From the NCBI GenBank assembly GCA_008360955.1, contig LUCM01007780.1, positions 62,001 through 126,000 on the forward strand: a DNA stretch of 64,000 nt, in the 5' to 3' direction. Positions within the stretch are counted from its first letter, which is position 1. Each line of letters opens with the position of its first letter. Below the pieces are notes generated by a model. It did no database searches. It was not told the DNA's origin and saw only the letters and a list, made by a program, of their open reading frames with translations. The translations under genes were made by a program, and so were the position numbers. Shown here in pieces: positions 36,955 to 50,090 of this stretch. This DNA is from Fasciolopsis buskii (Eukaryota > Platyhelminthes > Trematoda > Plagiorchiida > Fasciolidae).

Positions 36955-37420
36955 GCACAAATCTTTGTGCAGATCATGCCATTGGAGCTATGGCCACGGG
37001 GGAAGACAGTGAGCGAGAATGCAGATAAAAGTTATTTCACACCCCACCTCCAGGTTCTTGTTTATCCATTGCAATATGCAGTTCGCCAGTGGGTTTGATA
37101 CTACCCGGCTGCTGAAATCCAAGTAGTGAGTTGATTCTGGGTATCGTACCGCGAATCTTTGACTTAATGGTGATTACTTGAGAATCTCGTGGCTTACTGG
37201 GTACCGGTGACTGACTGCTCAATTCATACGGTTTTTCGACTGAGGTAAACATCCACCTTGGTAACAGAGGTCGATGAGTCTAGTATTGTAGGCCTGGTAG
37301 GCCGTCCATCATAGGTTCGGATCATTCTTCTTAAACTAATTACGAAAGATCAGCCAACTCGATTGATGATGCCGGGCATTCGCCTAAGACATCCATCCCA
37401 TCCACGCGGAGACACGATTA
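36935..37420. repeat. Family C repeat, copy 5
   Basis: After (TA)n comes GTGCAGATCATGCCATTGG, an A/G-rich part, CACCTCCAGGTTCTTG and TACTACCCGGCTGC, following the family C order. Confidence 0.6.
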
Positions 37421-37849
37421 TGTGAATATCGTAACTGCGCATTGTTTCGGGCATGGTGGGTAATGGTATGTAGGTTACTGCTCAGAATTCCCATGCTGAG
37501 TTAACACCACTGTCTTATGGGTCGGCATTTTCAATCAAAAGTTTTGATTTGCGTTCTCTAAAAAAGAAATCTGCGGTTTGGGCATCCGGGCAGTATCGCT
37601 CACCCAAATATATCCAAAAACCTTTGTGAGAAATCTTTCTAACTTTCATTCTTCTGATATACGGTCATGAAGAAATGCTGCTCGGTAAGTTTAACTGATT
37701 GTAGCGTTAGAGGAAATTTGCGAAGTAAGCTGAATGCACTGCCTGAATTGTTCAGTTCATTTTCACGTGAAGACAGTTGTGGTAATCTTTGTTCAGATAA
37801 TAAATTATGTGACTCAAAAATGCAAATGACGTGCTTCTAAATGAAGACC

Positions 37850-38175
37850 CAGTTAAGTCGCGGGTATTTATCAACCACCGATCAATACGGCAGTGCAGGT
37901 ATGTTTGGAATGCACTTCACACCTCCAAAGTATAAAATGCTGCTTGTTCTTGCAAAGATCTATTTGGACGAATTAGACAACCGTTGTCATCCGGGTAGTC
38001 ACATTTCACCCGATGGTCGTATATATGCCGAGTATACAGAACACCAGAGGACAAGTGTGCAAAGACTATCGGTGTTTGAATACCGGTGCGTTCGTAGTGT
38101 TAACAGAATATGTTGGCAGAATTTCACTATGATTGCTGAGGTTAGGCATGGAATAATTGGGTCTTTGAATCAGAT
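37850..38175 (+). repeat. RTE C-terminal fragment
   Basis: FGMHFTPPKYKMLL, then HISPDGRIYAE, then RLSVFEYRCVRSVNRICW are RTE C-terminal blocks in order. This argues against reading the region as a host exon. Confidence 0.65.
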
Positions 38176-39879
38176 ACTGTGTTGATTTGGTTGGGACTTG
38201 TGGCCGTGTATGCCTGCAGATGGACGCTGTCGGGTTCTCCGAGGCAGGTAATGGTTAGACCATGGGTCAGGGTGGTCAGTGCATGACGTGACTGAAGGGT
38301 GTAAAAACACTAACCAATGAGGTCTGCGAGGTTTGCTAACATAATGGTTGGGCATATTACACAGTATCGTCAAATGTAGCATTTTGTGGCGTTTTTGCAT
38401 TCGAAGGGTCTGCTTTCCTCTAGTTCTTCTTGCTTACAATTTTTTCGTCCACTGCGAATCTTTGTAATCGGAATACAAAAAGGCCGAATATACAAACATC
38501 GGTCAATGATTCGATGAGTTGACATTTCTCGCCTTGGCTTTAAGATCCGATCACATGATGTGAAACGCACCTATTGTTTACATCTCGAACTGCTTACCGG
38601 AGTCATCGTGTTGCTGGACAAGCTTCAGAAAAAAAAAATCTTCATGACAATTCATTTCCTCGACACTAATTTTCTTTCTTAAATTTCTTACGTTTTACGA
38701 AACAGCAAAAATGACGGATTGCCAAAGTCGTTTAGAGTTATTGATTTTCCGGGTTCCGTTAGTTCCCTTGCAATCACGGACTTGACTGGTTAGTAGTCGA
38801 AGATTGATAAGATATGTGACGCTTTACTTTATTGCGATTCTGCTTAGACGGAATACAATGGTTTCATGAATAGGACCGTAAAGTTTCATAGGAATTTTAT
38901 GCAGGATGCACCTCTAAACTTTTCCCAATCCAGTACGCAGTTTGTGATAGCACGTTGGTGCACAGTTGTCGGTTAACCTATAGGACATTGTTAGCCATGC
39001 TCTGGAAAAAATTGGCGGGGCAATCGAGGAATCCATGCGTTTCCATAACATTAGGATTCACCAATAATCCTCGTCCACCTATCTCCGTGGCTAACTTCAT
39101 TTAGATGGTAGACATCATTTCTGCGAGGTTTATGAGTGTTGCTTATCCTCAATTCGGTTTGGCTTGCCTGTTGACCTGGTTTTTTGTTTTTTAGGATGTA
39201 ACTTCTTGGGATTACAGTTGGAGTACCGAAAAGATAGACGAGAGATGCTCCATGCGGTACACCATTATAAGAAGTCGAATTTGCTGCGTTTTTTGGCGTT
39301 AATTAATTTTTCTGTAACCGAAATCGGAACTGCAAAAAATTCATAAAGATTATCTATTGCGTGTAGCATCCGACCTCCTGTAGCATTTCAGAAGTTTAAA
39401 ATTCACAAACTATTAGGTATGTTAATAGTAATTACACTTTTGAAGACAAAATTCGTGCGGTGGTAGATTTTCTCGAGGACGTTAACAAAATTAGAAACAT
39501 ATTTTCTGTTAATGGGACGCCAGCGTGTGATCTTTACGTCAAGGTCATTTGCACGTGATGTACCAACCCTTTTTTGTTACGAGTGTGATCGAAACGGTGA
39601 ATATCCTTTTTCATTGAAGAAACACACTTTGGTAGTCAGTTTATTTGAAGCATTGCTCGAATGCCTTAGGTGGCTGATTCCACCTTTGACAAGACAATAA
39701 ATTGCTTAGGACGATCACCACGGACAATTTCAGCCATTTATTTCACCTACTACCGAAATTTATCGTGATGAATTTTGTGCATGTTATCTCATTACCTTCT
39801 CCTTGTAAGGGAGGTAGATTGGATCATTTGATATTCCGTCAGTTTGGATTTGGCAAAGCGTTCTTTTTATTTGACTTTT
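38176..39879. other. Intron 5, unassigned
   Basis: A T-rich acceptor-like site at about 39192 precedes an open stretch of some 150 nt, but no good donor follows and its phase does not fit. Confidence 0.3.
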
Positions 39880-40310
39880 CCGTAGATGGCTGTCTGCCAC
39901 AGGGTGGAAGAGGCCATATGGAGGACAGCGAATGAAGTGGCGACGTCTGATTAAGAAAAGTACAACATATTTAGATTACTTAGGTGTCTCACGTTTCCGT
40001 GGTTTTGGTTTGAAAGATCCGTCAACAAACTGGTTGTAAACTTCAAAGGATATGGCAACGAACCGTGAACCGTGGGGATCCTGCGGTCATTTCTCGTAGA
40101 ATCAGAGGGGTTGGAAACATGTACCATTGCACATTTAGACTGTATTCCGTGTGTTTGTTGCTGCGACAATATTTCTTTTTGCTTCTGTGTAGATCCACTT
40201 TCTGTCCTGTGCATTCATTTTTTCTATGACAGCGTATAACTCTTGGAGAAAGGTAACTGTCATTGGGGCTCGTCTTGTTTAGCGCTGGATGATGTTAGTG
40301 ATGATGATGC
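39880..40310 (+). mobile_element. Family A 3' fragment
   Basis: It matches the last 400 bp of family A with moderate divergence and ends in a GAT-rich tail (GTGATGATGATGC, 40298-40310). Confidence 0.65.
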
Positions 40311-41388
40311 ATTGAGTAGGATCATCTGTTTCGATGAAATTTGGGCTTTTTTGACTTTTCCAAACAAGAATTCTTGCAACTAGTTGCTTTTCCCCCCCAG
40401 TTGATGTGTGCTGTAATGTACCGACCGCAAGACAGTGTTCTTTGATGGAGTTCACACGCGCCACAGTCTGAAGCGGTGTACAAAAGAGAGCAACGTGAGC
40501 TGATGCCCGGTAAACGTACCCATCAGCATCAACATTTACACTACTACACCTAATATGGCAACTCACAACTTTCTCGTTGCAATGTGTTGCTACATTCTCC
40601 ATGGTTTATAAGTCTAACAAGTCAGCCATGGAGCTTTGGATTACAATGTAAGAAACTTATTCGACGGTTCAATAGCCCGCTCTTCTGGAAAAATTGGGAC
40701 GGCGATATCCATTATCTGAAATGATGAAAAGACATGACCCGGAACCGTGTTTACTGACAGGCAGTGGTTTCACCATAGAACCTTGCAGCTCAAATTTTCT
40801 AATCACGTAATCAAGGTTCTCGTTTCAAACTACCCCGTGCCTTGGCTTATGCATCCAGGTAGCGCAACACTCACAAAGTGATTACATTTTACGATAGAAA
40901 GTCGATGGCGTTGAAGAATATGCCCAAGTTCACACGTGCTGGATGTTATACGGTATTTCTGATTCTTTTCTGTTTATATTATCATTCTTTTGCTTTTTCG
41001 TCATGATCCTCCAAGGTATTAGATATGTACTCAACTTTGCTCAAATTATCAGTTACGCTCATGAAAAATGGCTTTGGGTTTCCCATACTGCCGAACTGTT
41101 GTCAAACTGGTACGATGCGCAGTATGGAAGTTTAACGTGTGTGTAAACCGAGCGCAAAATTCCATTTGTCATCACAAACCAGTTATTGAATCAAACAATA
41201 CCAATCTCGCATTATCTTGCCATATTTTCCACTCTTCGGTCTCACAAATTCCCACTATGTGATTGTCACTTATTCGAATGGCGCCAACTAGATTTTTATC
41301 CTCGTTTTTTTTATCCACATGAAATTTTTATGTGCTAAATTCGGCACTCTTTCGCCTACCTCCTCATCCGCCCTTCATTGTCACTCAG
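40311..41388. other. Intron 5 end, unassigned
   Basis: No gene recognised; it ends with the exon 6 pyrimidine tract. Confidence 0.35.
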
Positions 41389-41414
41389 CGTACTATCCGT
41401 GTCATCATCGAAAC
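41389..41414 (+). CDS. Exon 6: 26-nt microexon
   Basis: A long pyrimidine tract (CCTACCTCCTCATCCGCCC, then TTCATTGTCACTCAG) ends at 41388. A consensus donor GTGAGT starts at 41415. The 26 nt between run phase 2 to 1 and encode VLSVSSSK plus split codons at each end. This is the phase change required to join exon 5 (ends phase 2) to exon 7 (starts phase 1), which is the main argument that it is real. It is far too short for ORF detection. Confidence 0.65.
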
Positions 41415-42574
41415 GTGAGTTTGTTTGTTTTTTTATTCTTTACTGTGCGTTAAAGATCTACTCTTGTTGATTGTTTGTTTATCTCAAAATCGGTTATGCT
41501 TGTGACCAGATCTGCCCAGAGTGAAACGGCGGTACGTTTTTGACCGGGAAGAACGATTTAATATTTCCAACATCTGACTTCGAAATCATATAGAGATTCG
41601 CTTTCGGAATATATACGTATGATTCTCTAGGGCCTTGTGCTTAGATGTGGTGATTATGATCTGGTATTGATAGACTGAAATATCCTGCTGGATTTTACGT
41701 TGCCCATTAAAACACTGGGTTATTAGCACGTCACCCTCGATACTTCACAATCATCTATATTTTTACGCACGCATACACATACACACAGAGCAGAAGAGAG
41801 TGCGACGGATATTGGTCTATAGAAGAGGATCTTTCTTCGATAGACGATTCAGTGCTACATATGGAGCTCATAATGTAATGAACTCTCTGTGTATCGTCAG
41901 TGATGGAGTAATCATAAAGGTTTATTGTTATCGAATGTCAATTCTTTGGTTAAACACTTACTGTTGGACGGGAGCACTTTTGTCGGTAGGTGATTTTATT
42001 TTCAGTCAGTATGTGCTAACCGATCCTAACTAAATTCGTGACTAAATCGACACCGTTTGTGTTCGTATGTATGCGTGTATTATCTTTTTCTTCCTCGAGA
42101 GCACGGTTCCAATGGACAAATATGACGGATTGTCGTGCTGTCTAGGGTTGTCTGTATTCTCTCCGCCACCTGGAATATCTGATTGTGGATTCATGAACAC
42201 TTATCATTGTCAGTGTCGATGTGAATGACTGTAAAAAAAATTTTTGCATTCTTGGGGAAAGTTCCCTGTTGTTTGTTTTTCAATCACACTAAGTATTACC
42301 CGTTATTACGCTTTCGTTATCTTTCGTGTGGGGAGTTATTCTAACTTTATCCGTGATCTCAGGCTGATCCAAAAGGATCACAATTTATTGCGATTCAGAA
42401 GGAGGACTCAGCCGGTGTATGTGAATAAAAAAATCCAAAATTCTATTTTTTGCGATTATATGCAGCTTCCAGATATCGCCTCAAGTTGATTGCCAGATTG
42501 TTCCCAACGAAACATGAAGTTCTGTCAATAAACAGATACTTACCTTTGCTTTTACGTGACTGTCTCCTACGGGA

Positions 42575-42577
<3 letters not shown>

Positions 42578-42619
<42 letters not shown>
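42578..42619. repeat. (AT)n microsatellite in intron 6
   Basis: About 41 bp pure AT followed by GCATGTGGCACACATC, which resembles the family C head. The sequence to about 42960 may be a worn copy. Confidence 0.85.
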
Positions 42620-42621
<2 letters not shown>

Positions 42622-43851
42622 TGTGGCACACATCTGACTACAGACCTGGTATCATTAAACCATGGCGAAAAAAGAAATCAATTCAATAGAGCGACAGAAA
42701 TTTAAGAGATGTTTGTACACCATTAACATGTGTCAGTTCATTCGGATTCCGCCTCGACAGCATCGACTGTCCGTCAAATCTGTAGTTCCTCTGTGAACCT
42801 CGTGCTCTTCGTCCCATGAAACTCCATTCGAAACCTTCGGTCAGGTGACCTTATTGGCATTGGGCCGGAGTGAAACAGTGTTTACGAACCAGTGAGTCCC
42901 GGGGATCGGTATTTCAATTCATATGCTTTTTGAGCTATTCAGGTCAGTGACCTAGTGACGGAATAAATCTGCGAGAAAATCTTTTTGTTTGAACATAACG
43001 AATGGTCAGTCTTATTGATCCTATTTGTTAGAGGTTGTTTTTTTACTTTTCGGTTCAGCGCACCAAAATTCTATCCTAGTTGCTTTTGTCGACTGATGAT
43101 TTTAACAAATTTTTCCCATGTAATCCAGATGACTCTCATGTGTGCATATGCAGAAAATTTACATTTGCTCCAGCTGACTTTTGTTATGGGGATCATTGTA
43201 TTTTGGGACAAAACGAACCCCGTTGGACTATTGTGAGGAGGATGACAATGACAAATGGACACTTATTGGTCGTTTTGCAGCAAACAGATGAAACCAATCA
43301 TGGGATGAAACAGATAACTGGTTTTATTTGTCCACCCCGTGTGATCTCATTCATTGATAGAAAAACAACAGTTTTGTTTCTAATTGATTGCTTCTGGGTT
43401 GTTTCACACAGACCTAACTATGTGAATTGTTCTGTATCATTTTTAATTTGATTTGGGCGACCAAATTGAGAGGCATCAGTTACACATCCCGCTGACCCAT
43501 TGACCTCGCCGACCTCTGGCCAGGTCCTTGATTTCGTCGGGGTGAAATTTGAACTGACCTTATTGGTCTGTTGCATTGCCCTCTATTTCCAGGGGACGTT
43601 GTGTTCTATCCACGAAAGGGTCAGGTGGTCAACGTACCCACGCACGTTGCTGAGTCAAATACACTAACATTTTGCCACTTTTTTTTTCATTCACACCGAG
43701 ATGTTCATCCCCCTGTATTTTTGGATTTTCATGATCTGTTAATCTCACCTCTTGTTATGTTACACTAATCAAATGTACTACTCTTTCACCCGTCTTCCAT
43801 CCACCCCTCGCGCGAAAACTTCATCCTCACCCTAAACTTTTTGGGTTGCAG
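42620..43851. other. Intron 6, mostly unassigned
   Basis: Weak family C/D resemblance to about 42960. A 123-codon open frame at 43080-43451 has no motif I know and no splice context in phase with exon 7. Confidence 0.3.
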
Positions 43852-44058
43852 TTAACCAACGGCATCCGGATTCGACCACTGTTGGGATCAATCAGATCCC
43901 GAGTGGTTCGATACTCAGTCTGTCACGTGATAACTATCCGATCGAGGGAGGCACACGCACGTCAGGAGGTGATCAGGCCTATAATATGAGTACAGCTGGT
44001 GGCGCTGGTACGAATTTACTTGGCAGTGGCGGTCCCGGTGTTGGTGGAGTTGGTGGTG
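43852..44058 (+). CDS. Exon 7: Gly-rich tail exon
   Basis: The acceptor is TTTTTGGGTTGCAG, ending at 43851. The donor is GGTGGTG/GTGAGT at 44058/44059. The 207 nt, an exact multiple of three, run phase 1 to 1 and encode residues 323-391. The first part is polar (HPDSTTVGINQIPSGS, LSLSRDNYPIEGG). The end is Gly-rich (GSGGPGVGGVGGG). No domain is recognised. The frame stays open to a TAA just beyond the donor, so the GTGAGT defines the end. Confidence 0.75.
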
Positions 44059-44644
44059 GTGAGTAAAATCACCTTCCAAGAATCTCTCCCCCCTCGTATG
44101 TGTGTATGTGTTGATGTAATTATCCTACGATCGATCCAATCGGCTCTGTTTTGGAGTCTTCTGTATCCAAACTGGTCCGGAACACGAATTCGCCATACTC
44201 GAAATTCCGCTGGAATCGTTTCGTATGATGAGTTTACTTACTGCATCTGCTCGATATGGTCGCCCTAGTCACCGATCATGGAATTTACCGCTCGATCTGT
44301 TCACTCTTGTTTCCGTTTTAATCTGCTCGCCTTTGTTTTCCAAACGGGTTCCAGCTGTTCGAAATCAGTGATCTTCATTTTTTTAAGGGTGCTTGCGATG
44401 CTGACCAGTAGTTCTTTTGCTACCTCAAACACCAGGAACCTTAGTTTCGATGCCATCTTTATAATGATACTTCTGCGTTTGGCTTCTTCGATTCTACAGC
44501 CAGATCTCTCAAGCGAACATCTCACAGGAAACTGCAATTTTAGGCAATACCGTTCACTTCCTTTATCGATGTGAAATAGCAGCGTACACCATTTTCATGA
44601 AAATGGTCACCACCAGCAGAAGGCTGACAAGTTGGGGAAGTTGA

Positions 44645-44725
44645 GAGGGAATAGGAGGATTCGAACCCGATGCGTTCACGTCGGAACAATATGACCTTAT
44701 CCGTCTAACCATGGCCGTTTTCCTA
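44645..44725 (-). repeat. tRNA-derived SINE-like unit 3
   Basis: On minus, the A box TGGTTAGACGG (44711-44701) and the perfect B box GGTTCGAATCC (44667-44657) have tRNA-like spacing. The T stem pairs poorly, so it is a SINE or tRNA pseudogene. Confidence 0.5.
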
Positions 44726-45399
44726 AAGTGAGCTGTCCTGCTTAACTTCCCTAAATTTGTTTCTTTAAATATTGTCTTCAGTACGATGCAAAAGAAGTCG
44801 AAGCATCGGGCGCTCTGAAAATTTCATAGTTGCATCGAGCGGTAGTTGAGTGGAAAATGTATCAAGTTTGAGAAAACTGGGGCAGTTGATTGCGGTTGAT
44901 TTCTGTTTGGTTAGGAGTATCGACCCATCAGATAGACAATAAAAGTTAGGCCGCCAAGTGGCTAGCCGATTCTTTGTCTTAAACTTTGTGCGCAACACTG
45001 TTTTTTTTATTTTCAGTAGTACATTTCGCATGCAGACAAATAAACAAGCACAAAATTTTTCCGGAAGCACAAGACCGGTTGCCTGGAAGATCAATGGGTA
45101 AAGGTCTTACGAAGTAGTCCCTTGGCGCTTCAGTTTGGGGGTTGCTTTGATCAGGCAACTCGATCGGAAAAAGATCAGTGAAAGAATAATTTATTCAAGC
45201 AGATGGGTTTCTTTTCAACAACTGTCCGCTGCTTAGCGGGCCGATTCTTGCTAGAGCTGAGGACTTTGGTTAGGAACCTTAACCGTTGTCCTTCCCAGCT
45301 GGACTGGACTCCGTAGCAGTACTCGTTCCCCGTCTCCCATTTGCTACACGTATATAAATAATCCCATATTGCACAGAATAATCAAGACCCATTGCATCG
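44726..45399. other. Intron 7, unassigned
   Basis: No repeat match. The open frames lack known motifs. Confidence 0.3.
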
Positions 45400-48300
45400 C
45401 GCACGATGGGCGGTGATAAGTATGCTTCTGCTCTCATTTATTCAACCCGTATCCTATGTCCGCAGTCGCCACTCTTTGCTTCCACTGACAACATACCCAA
45501 TACTTGCAACAGTTCCTTGTCAAATAGTGTCGTAAATAATGGCCCACATTTTCTCAAGCCTCGTTAGTCTCTGAATCTGGGCTTCTTCAATGTGCGCGCT
45601 CTCATACAAGCTGGTAGATAGATGCATTTAGCACTCACAATGCACTCGTTGGCAGTTGTTGTCTGCTGCTTCAGGATTTGAGCAATATAATCGAACTAGT
45701 TGCGCGTAGCATCTCATCAAAATATTTCCTGCGTACTCCAGGAGACGAAGCAGTTCGAATTATGGGTTAATGTGGTGCAGGCATGGTGTTGTCTGACAAG
45801 ACTGTAGTGTCCCTTTATGCTTGGTCCCGGATTATAGACATTTATGTCCCATAAGACTCCAGGAATCAGTTAGATTTGGAAAAGATAACAAAACTTGTTT
45901 GTCATCGCTGCACATGTTCCGGCAGACCGTGGCACTGACATGCAGAAAGACAAGTTCTATAACAAACTCCCAATCTCGGGCGATATTATTGCACCAGAGG
46001 TCTGTTTAGATGATCGTTCGACCTCAGCCGCTCAGCGTACAGGTTAAGGAGATAGGCTCAATGACCATCGACGACTCAGGTCGCAGTGCGTTTGGCCGTA
46101 GAACGTTTGTCTTATTTGTCTTATTTGGTTCTTCGCAGCAGCTACGAGCAAAATCCGTCAGACAAGCTAAGAACTCCGACGAGCAGCGATGCAGATTAGC
46201 AATGGGATCAAACCAAACTGGCGATACACTTGACAGAGATTTCGCCTGCGGTCCTGAGTCTGATATGCATCAAGGACGCCTGATCTCACAAGATTCAGTG
46301 AATTCAGTGGAGCGAAAAAGAACCAGCTCTTGATCTGTGCGAAGGTCAGTAAGATGCATCGATATCTGCAATGCCAAGTGGCGATAAGCCTTAAGAAAAC
46401 TGGTGGGTTATGATGGTCGAAGAAATGGAAGTACGGGCTGCTCCGGGTAACAGTCAAAGACTGTCTAAGCTTACGCACCACCTCGGCGGATGGCGAACTT
46501 CGGTTGTTGAAGCCGTGCGCATTACAAATGGAATGCTCATTCATGGCAGACGGTAAGAACACGATTGTTGCGTTTCATACACCAAGGAGCAGTTCAGCTG
46601 GGCGCACATTAATATAGTTACTTGGGGGACGACAACAACGAATCCCTGAAAGGTGTCACTTGACCCCCCTCTCTCCAACGGAATTGAAAGTAAGGTCGAA
46701 CATTCGACTACTGAAGAACGGGAAAGCGGTCGGTCCTAACAAAGTTCCATCAGTTCTTTTCAGAGTAGATAAAGAGATATTGATAGAGGTAATTACCTCC
46801 TAACTCCGTGATTTTTAGATCGAGGAGTATGTTGCCTTATCATGGGATGAGTCGCTGATTGTATTCATCTTCAAGAGGGGCTCACACAGTGACTGTAGTA
46901 ATCATCGTTGAATTAGTTTAATTCCGATAGTTACTAAATCAGTAACGTAATGTAACGCAAGTGTTACATTCTGGGCGGATTAGGCTCAGGTCGAGGCTGC
47001 ATCGACCGGATTTTCACTCTTTCACAGTTTTTGGAAATGCACCACACACGCCATTGCTTGACAATGGTAGTTTTTCTCGATTTGAAACGCAGCTTCGATT
47101 CAGTCGACCGAACAGCGCAATTCATTGGTCTTCCTTATATAGCTGTGCCAGAGAAGTTTGTGAACCTGTTGCGGGGACTATACTTGAATACTTATAGTCG
47201 CATGTTGTGCGGTGAACTGTGAAGTTCATTCGAAACTACCAAGTGTTCGATAGCAGTTTATCTTCGTCATAAATGAGGTAATGAGGGATGCTGTGGGAAG
47301 TCTTCAGGGAGTAGACGTTCAACTGCCAAATGGATAGAACCTATGTGACCTAGATTGCACAGATGACCTCGTGCGCCTGTTCGAGTCTGCACAACACGCC
47401 CAACGTGCACTGGCGAGGGCTGTGGCTCCATTTGATCTGTGGTTTGCATCTTCACTGTGTAAATTGCTGTTACAAAACTGGATGGCAGTGGTACTGAACG
47501 GGGAATTGGATAAGGAGGAACTAGCAATTTTTAATTGTTCCACTTATCCGAGAAGCTTTTTTACCAAGGGTAGTAACATGGTAGTAGAAGTGGGCGCGCT
47601 TATTTGGAAGGCTCGAGTGGTGTACTTTAGATTGATCTACTTATGTGATCGGCCGCTTACCTCATTGAAGTGGATAGGCCTTGTGTGTTACGCCGCAGCG
47701 GGCTCAAGTCTGTTGTATGATTGCGCGATGAGGGTGTTCGTCTCCGAGAGGTTTTCGATTGTCGATGTTTGCATAGTACTGCGGGGATCAAATGGAGTGA
47801 CCGCGTGAATCATGTGCAGATTAGAAACGTATGCCACTTCGAGATTGTATTCAGAAAAGATAACACTGAAACGAGAAGCTGAAAAGAGAATGTGACAATC
47901 GGTATGTTTAATTGGGGAACAATTCGCCGTGGTAAGTCTCGCTCTTCGCGGGTGTATCTCATTGGCCAGTTGAGCATGTCACTCATCAGTCCCATGACCC
48001 GTCGCCTGTTTCCTCACACTTCTTGAGAAAAGAATTAGGACAGATCTCAGCTGGGCATCATGCGTACTAGTAAACAGGCGTCAACGCAGTGCAGTCCAGT
48101 GCTCCTTATTCCGGCAATTTGTGCAAGACGACTAAGGTCTGCTATTGAGATCATTCCTTGTTCTTTTCACACGGATGGTAAGATGACAAACGATCTGGTT
48201 GTAGCGCATGGCGAACACTCGTCCACTGTGGCGTGCCCTATTTTCCCTTTCCTTCACGAATAGGATTAAACCACTTGGAGGTTGACGGATGACTTGTCAG

Positions 48301-48640
48301 CATGGAATGAGGAAATGTACACCAAAGTTAAGTATACTTCATGTCTCGCGTCTTCGTGGCTTGGGGTCCGAAAGGTCCGTCAAGCAGTTGGCTGGAATAA
48401 CCGAAAGATATGGCGATGAACAGTGGTAATCACGTTGTCACCTTTTGTCGAATCCGAATCATCGAAAACAGTGCGTTTGTACAGTTAGATTACATTCTGT
48501 TTGTTGACTATTTAGAGTTTCTTTTCTTTTCCCGCCTTGCATATTCATTTTCCCTATCGCAACGTGTTATTCCGCGAGAAGGGCAGCGGTCGACGGGGCT
48601 TGTCATGCTGTTTGACACTGATCGGTGATGATAACACCGT
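45400..48640 (+). mobile_element. Family A RTE-type retrotransposon, copy 3 (sense in intron 7)
   Basis: The 5' block ('CAATACTTGCAACAGTTCC', 45500) and endonuclease start ('CTTCTTCAATGTGCGCGCTC', 45582) match copy 2. Reverse transcriptase is at about 46680-47220 (VVFLDLKRSFDSVDRTAQF at 47064-47120) and C-terminal pieces at 47370-47800. The 3' region runs to 48640. It has many stops and frameshifts and lacks the 0.6 kb 5' unit. Confidence 0.7.
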
Positions 48641-49679
48641 TGGGTCGAACAGTACACATCTGCGAAGTCTATTTTTCTTTTTTGGAGGGGGGATCACCTT
48701 TTTCATTCACTTTCAACATCCTTATCCAAGGCTTCAATTCATTACGAAATGATTCACAGGGCTTCAAACGTGCAACAGTATTTTCGTTTCTCATATTACG
48801 CGAGCAAACGAAATCGATTGTTTCATCCCCGTACCTTTTAACCATCAGCGCATGTATGCTAATCAGAGTGTGTAACTGTTCTCTGTTGTTCATTTTTCAA
48901 CACACATTTTATTGTTTTCTTGTCAGTTTTACGTTGTCTAGTCTCATTTTTCCGTTTGTTTTGTTTTAATAATGCTTTTTATTGATAAATTAATTTAAAG
49001 AGTGGTTAACCCTCATTGCCGAGAGGCTAAAGAAAAGTTATGGTTGAACATTTACTTAACCATCAATCTGTTGTTCCTGCATTGGAAGAAAGGGGGATTA
49101 ACAGTGGTTGAGAAAAAACGGGCAGAGCGATAATGTTCCACGGACCGGAAGTTCTAAGAACAAAACGAAAAAAATGTTTGCATTTGATAGAAATGTCGGA
49201 CAATTTCGGATTGTAATTTGGTGAAAATGGTTAGGCACAATTTGTCAGGGATGGATAAACGAAGGTTTACGGTAACGAAACTGACAAAACAAGCTACAAG
49301 GATCAAACCTAACACCTGAAGGAGGAAACTAATGGATGGGTAGGAAATAAAAAATGTAACAATTTTAAGTACACCACAGGTGTCCTAATTTTTCTATTCT
49401 CTAAGTCGAATTTGTTGATTGTCTTTCTGCCTCAGTTCGAATTGTGCGCCTAACAGAACATGAACCAATGTAGCAAACGAGCCAAATTGAAGCACGTTTT
49501 TGGTGGTTATGCATTTTGATGTATGTATTTTTTGTCATCTTTACCCGTTTGAACGAAAACGTTTTGCGTTGAATTCCGATAGGGAACTCAGCTGTGGGTA
49601 AACCGAACGAACGTGTAAAAGGCTAATCAGCGTTGAGTGCAGACACTAGTTTCACGAGTTATTTGTGGCCACAATACTC
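48641..49679. other. Intron 7, unassigned
   Basis: AT-rich, with no gene signal. Confidence 0.3.
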
Positions 49680-50090
49680 GCAAATTGCCCTGGTCAAAAC
49701 AAGTGATTTTCTCCCAGGGTGCACAATCCGTTCAGTTTTTTTCAGTTTTCCCATTTATTTACGTTACACCAACGTGTTCTGGTTTTGGTTGCTATCTCAC
49801 AACACCACCTATTCCAAGGAGAAAGGGAACGAGAAATAGTAAGAATTTGAAGAATCCGATAGAAGAGGAAAGATTTCCAATAAGAGAACGCAGCCGAGTC
49901 TTATCACCTACTGTCTCCAACCATCTCTCAAAGGGTTCTTGAGGGGAGACCAGTGCCAGTGCCTTAGGCTGTCCAAGGGCTAACCAGCAAATCAATAGAG
50001 TGAATTGTAGAGTTCGTAACTCACTAATGATCGACGATCTCAGTTTTATTGATACTGCGACAAATAGGTTTCTCATTCTCCTAGAATATG
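49680..50090 (-). repeat. Family B 3' tail, antisense
   Basis: AACACCAACGTGTTCTGG-type tail followed by the GTTGCTATCTC block, in inverse order to the plus-strand copies. It is also similar to 58020-58480. Confidence 0.5.

Noticed and set aside
37841..37900. A 46-nt exon ending GCAG/GTATGT that would enter exon 7 in phase
   Set aside because: The reading frame continues as a typical RTE C-terminus, so the GT is part of retroelement coding sequence. Its start phase also does not match exon 5.
39190..39345. T-rich acceptor with a following open stretch
   Set aside because: No consensus donor follows, and its phase does not fit between exons 5 and 7.
43080..43451. 123-codon open frame
   Set aside because: No motif, no splice logic and no repeat partner; likely chance.
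44301..44537. Minus-strand Lys-rich frame of 78 codons
   Set aside because: Composition is somewhat protein-like, but there are no supporting signals; left unassigned.
44645..44725. A functional tRNA gene
   Set aside because: Boxes are present but the acceptor and T stems do not pair; a SINE head fits better.
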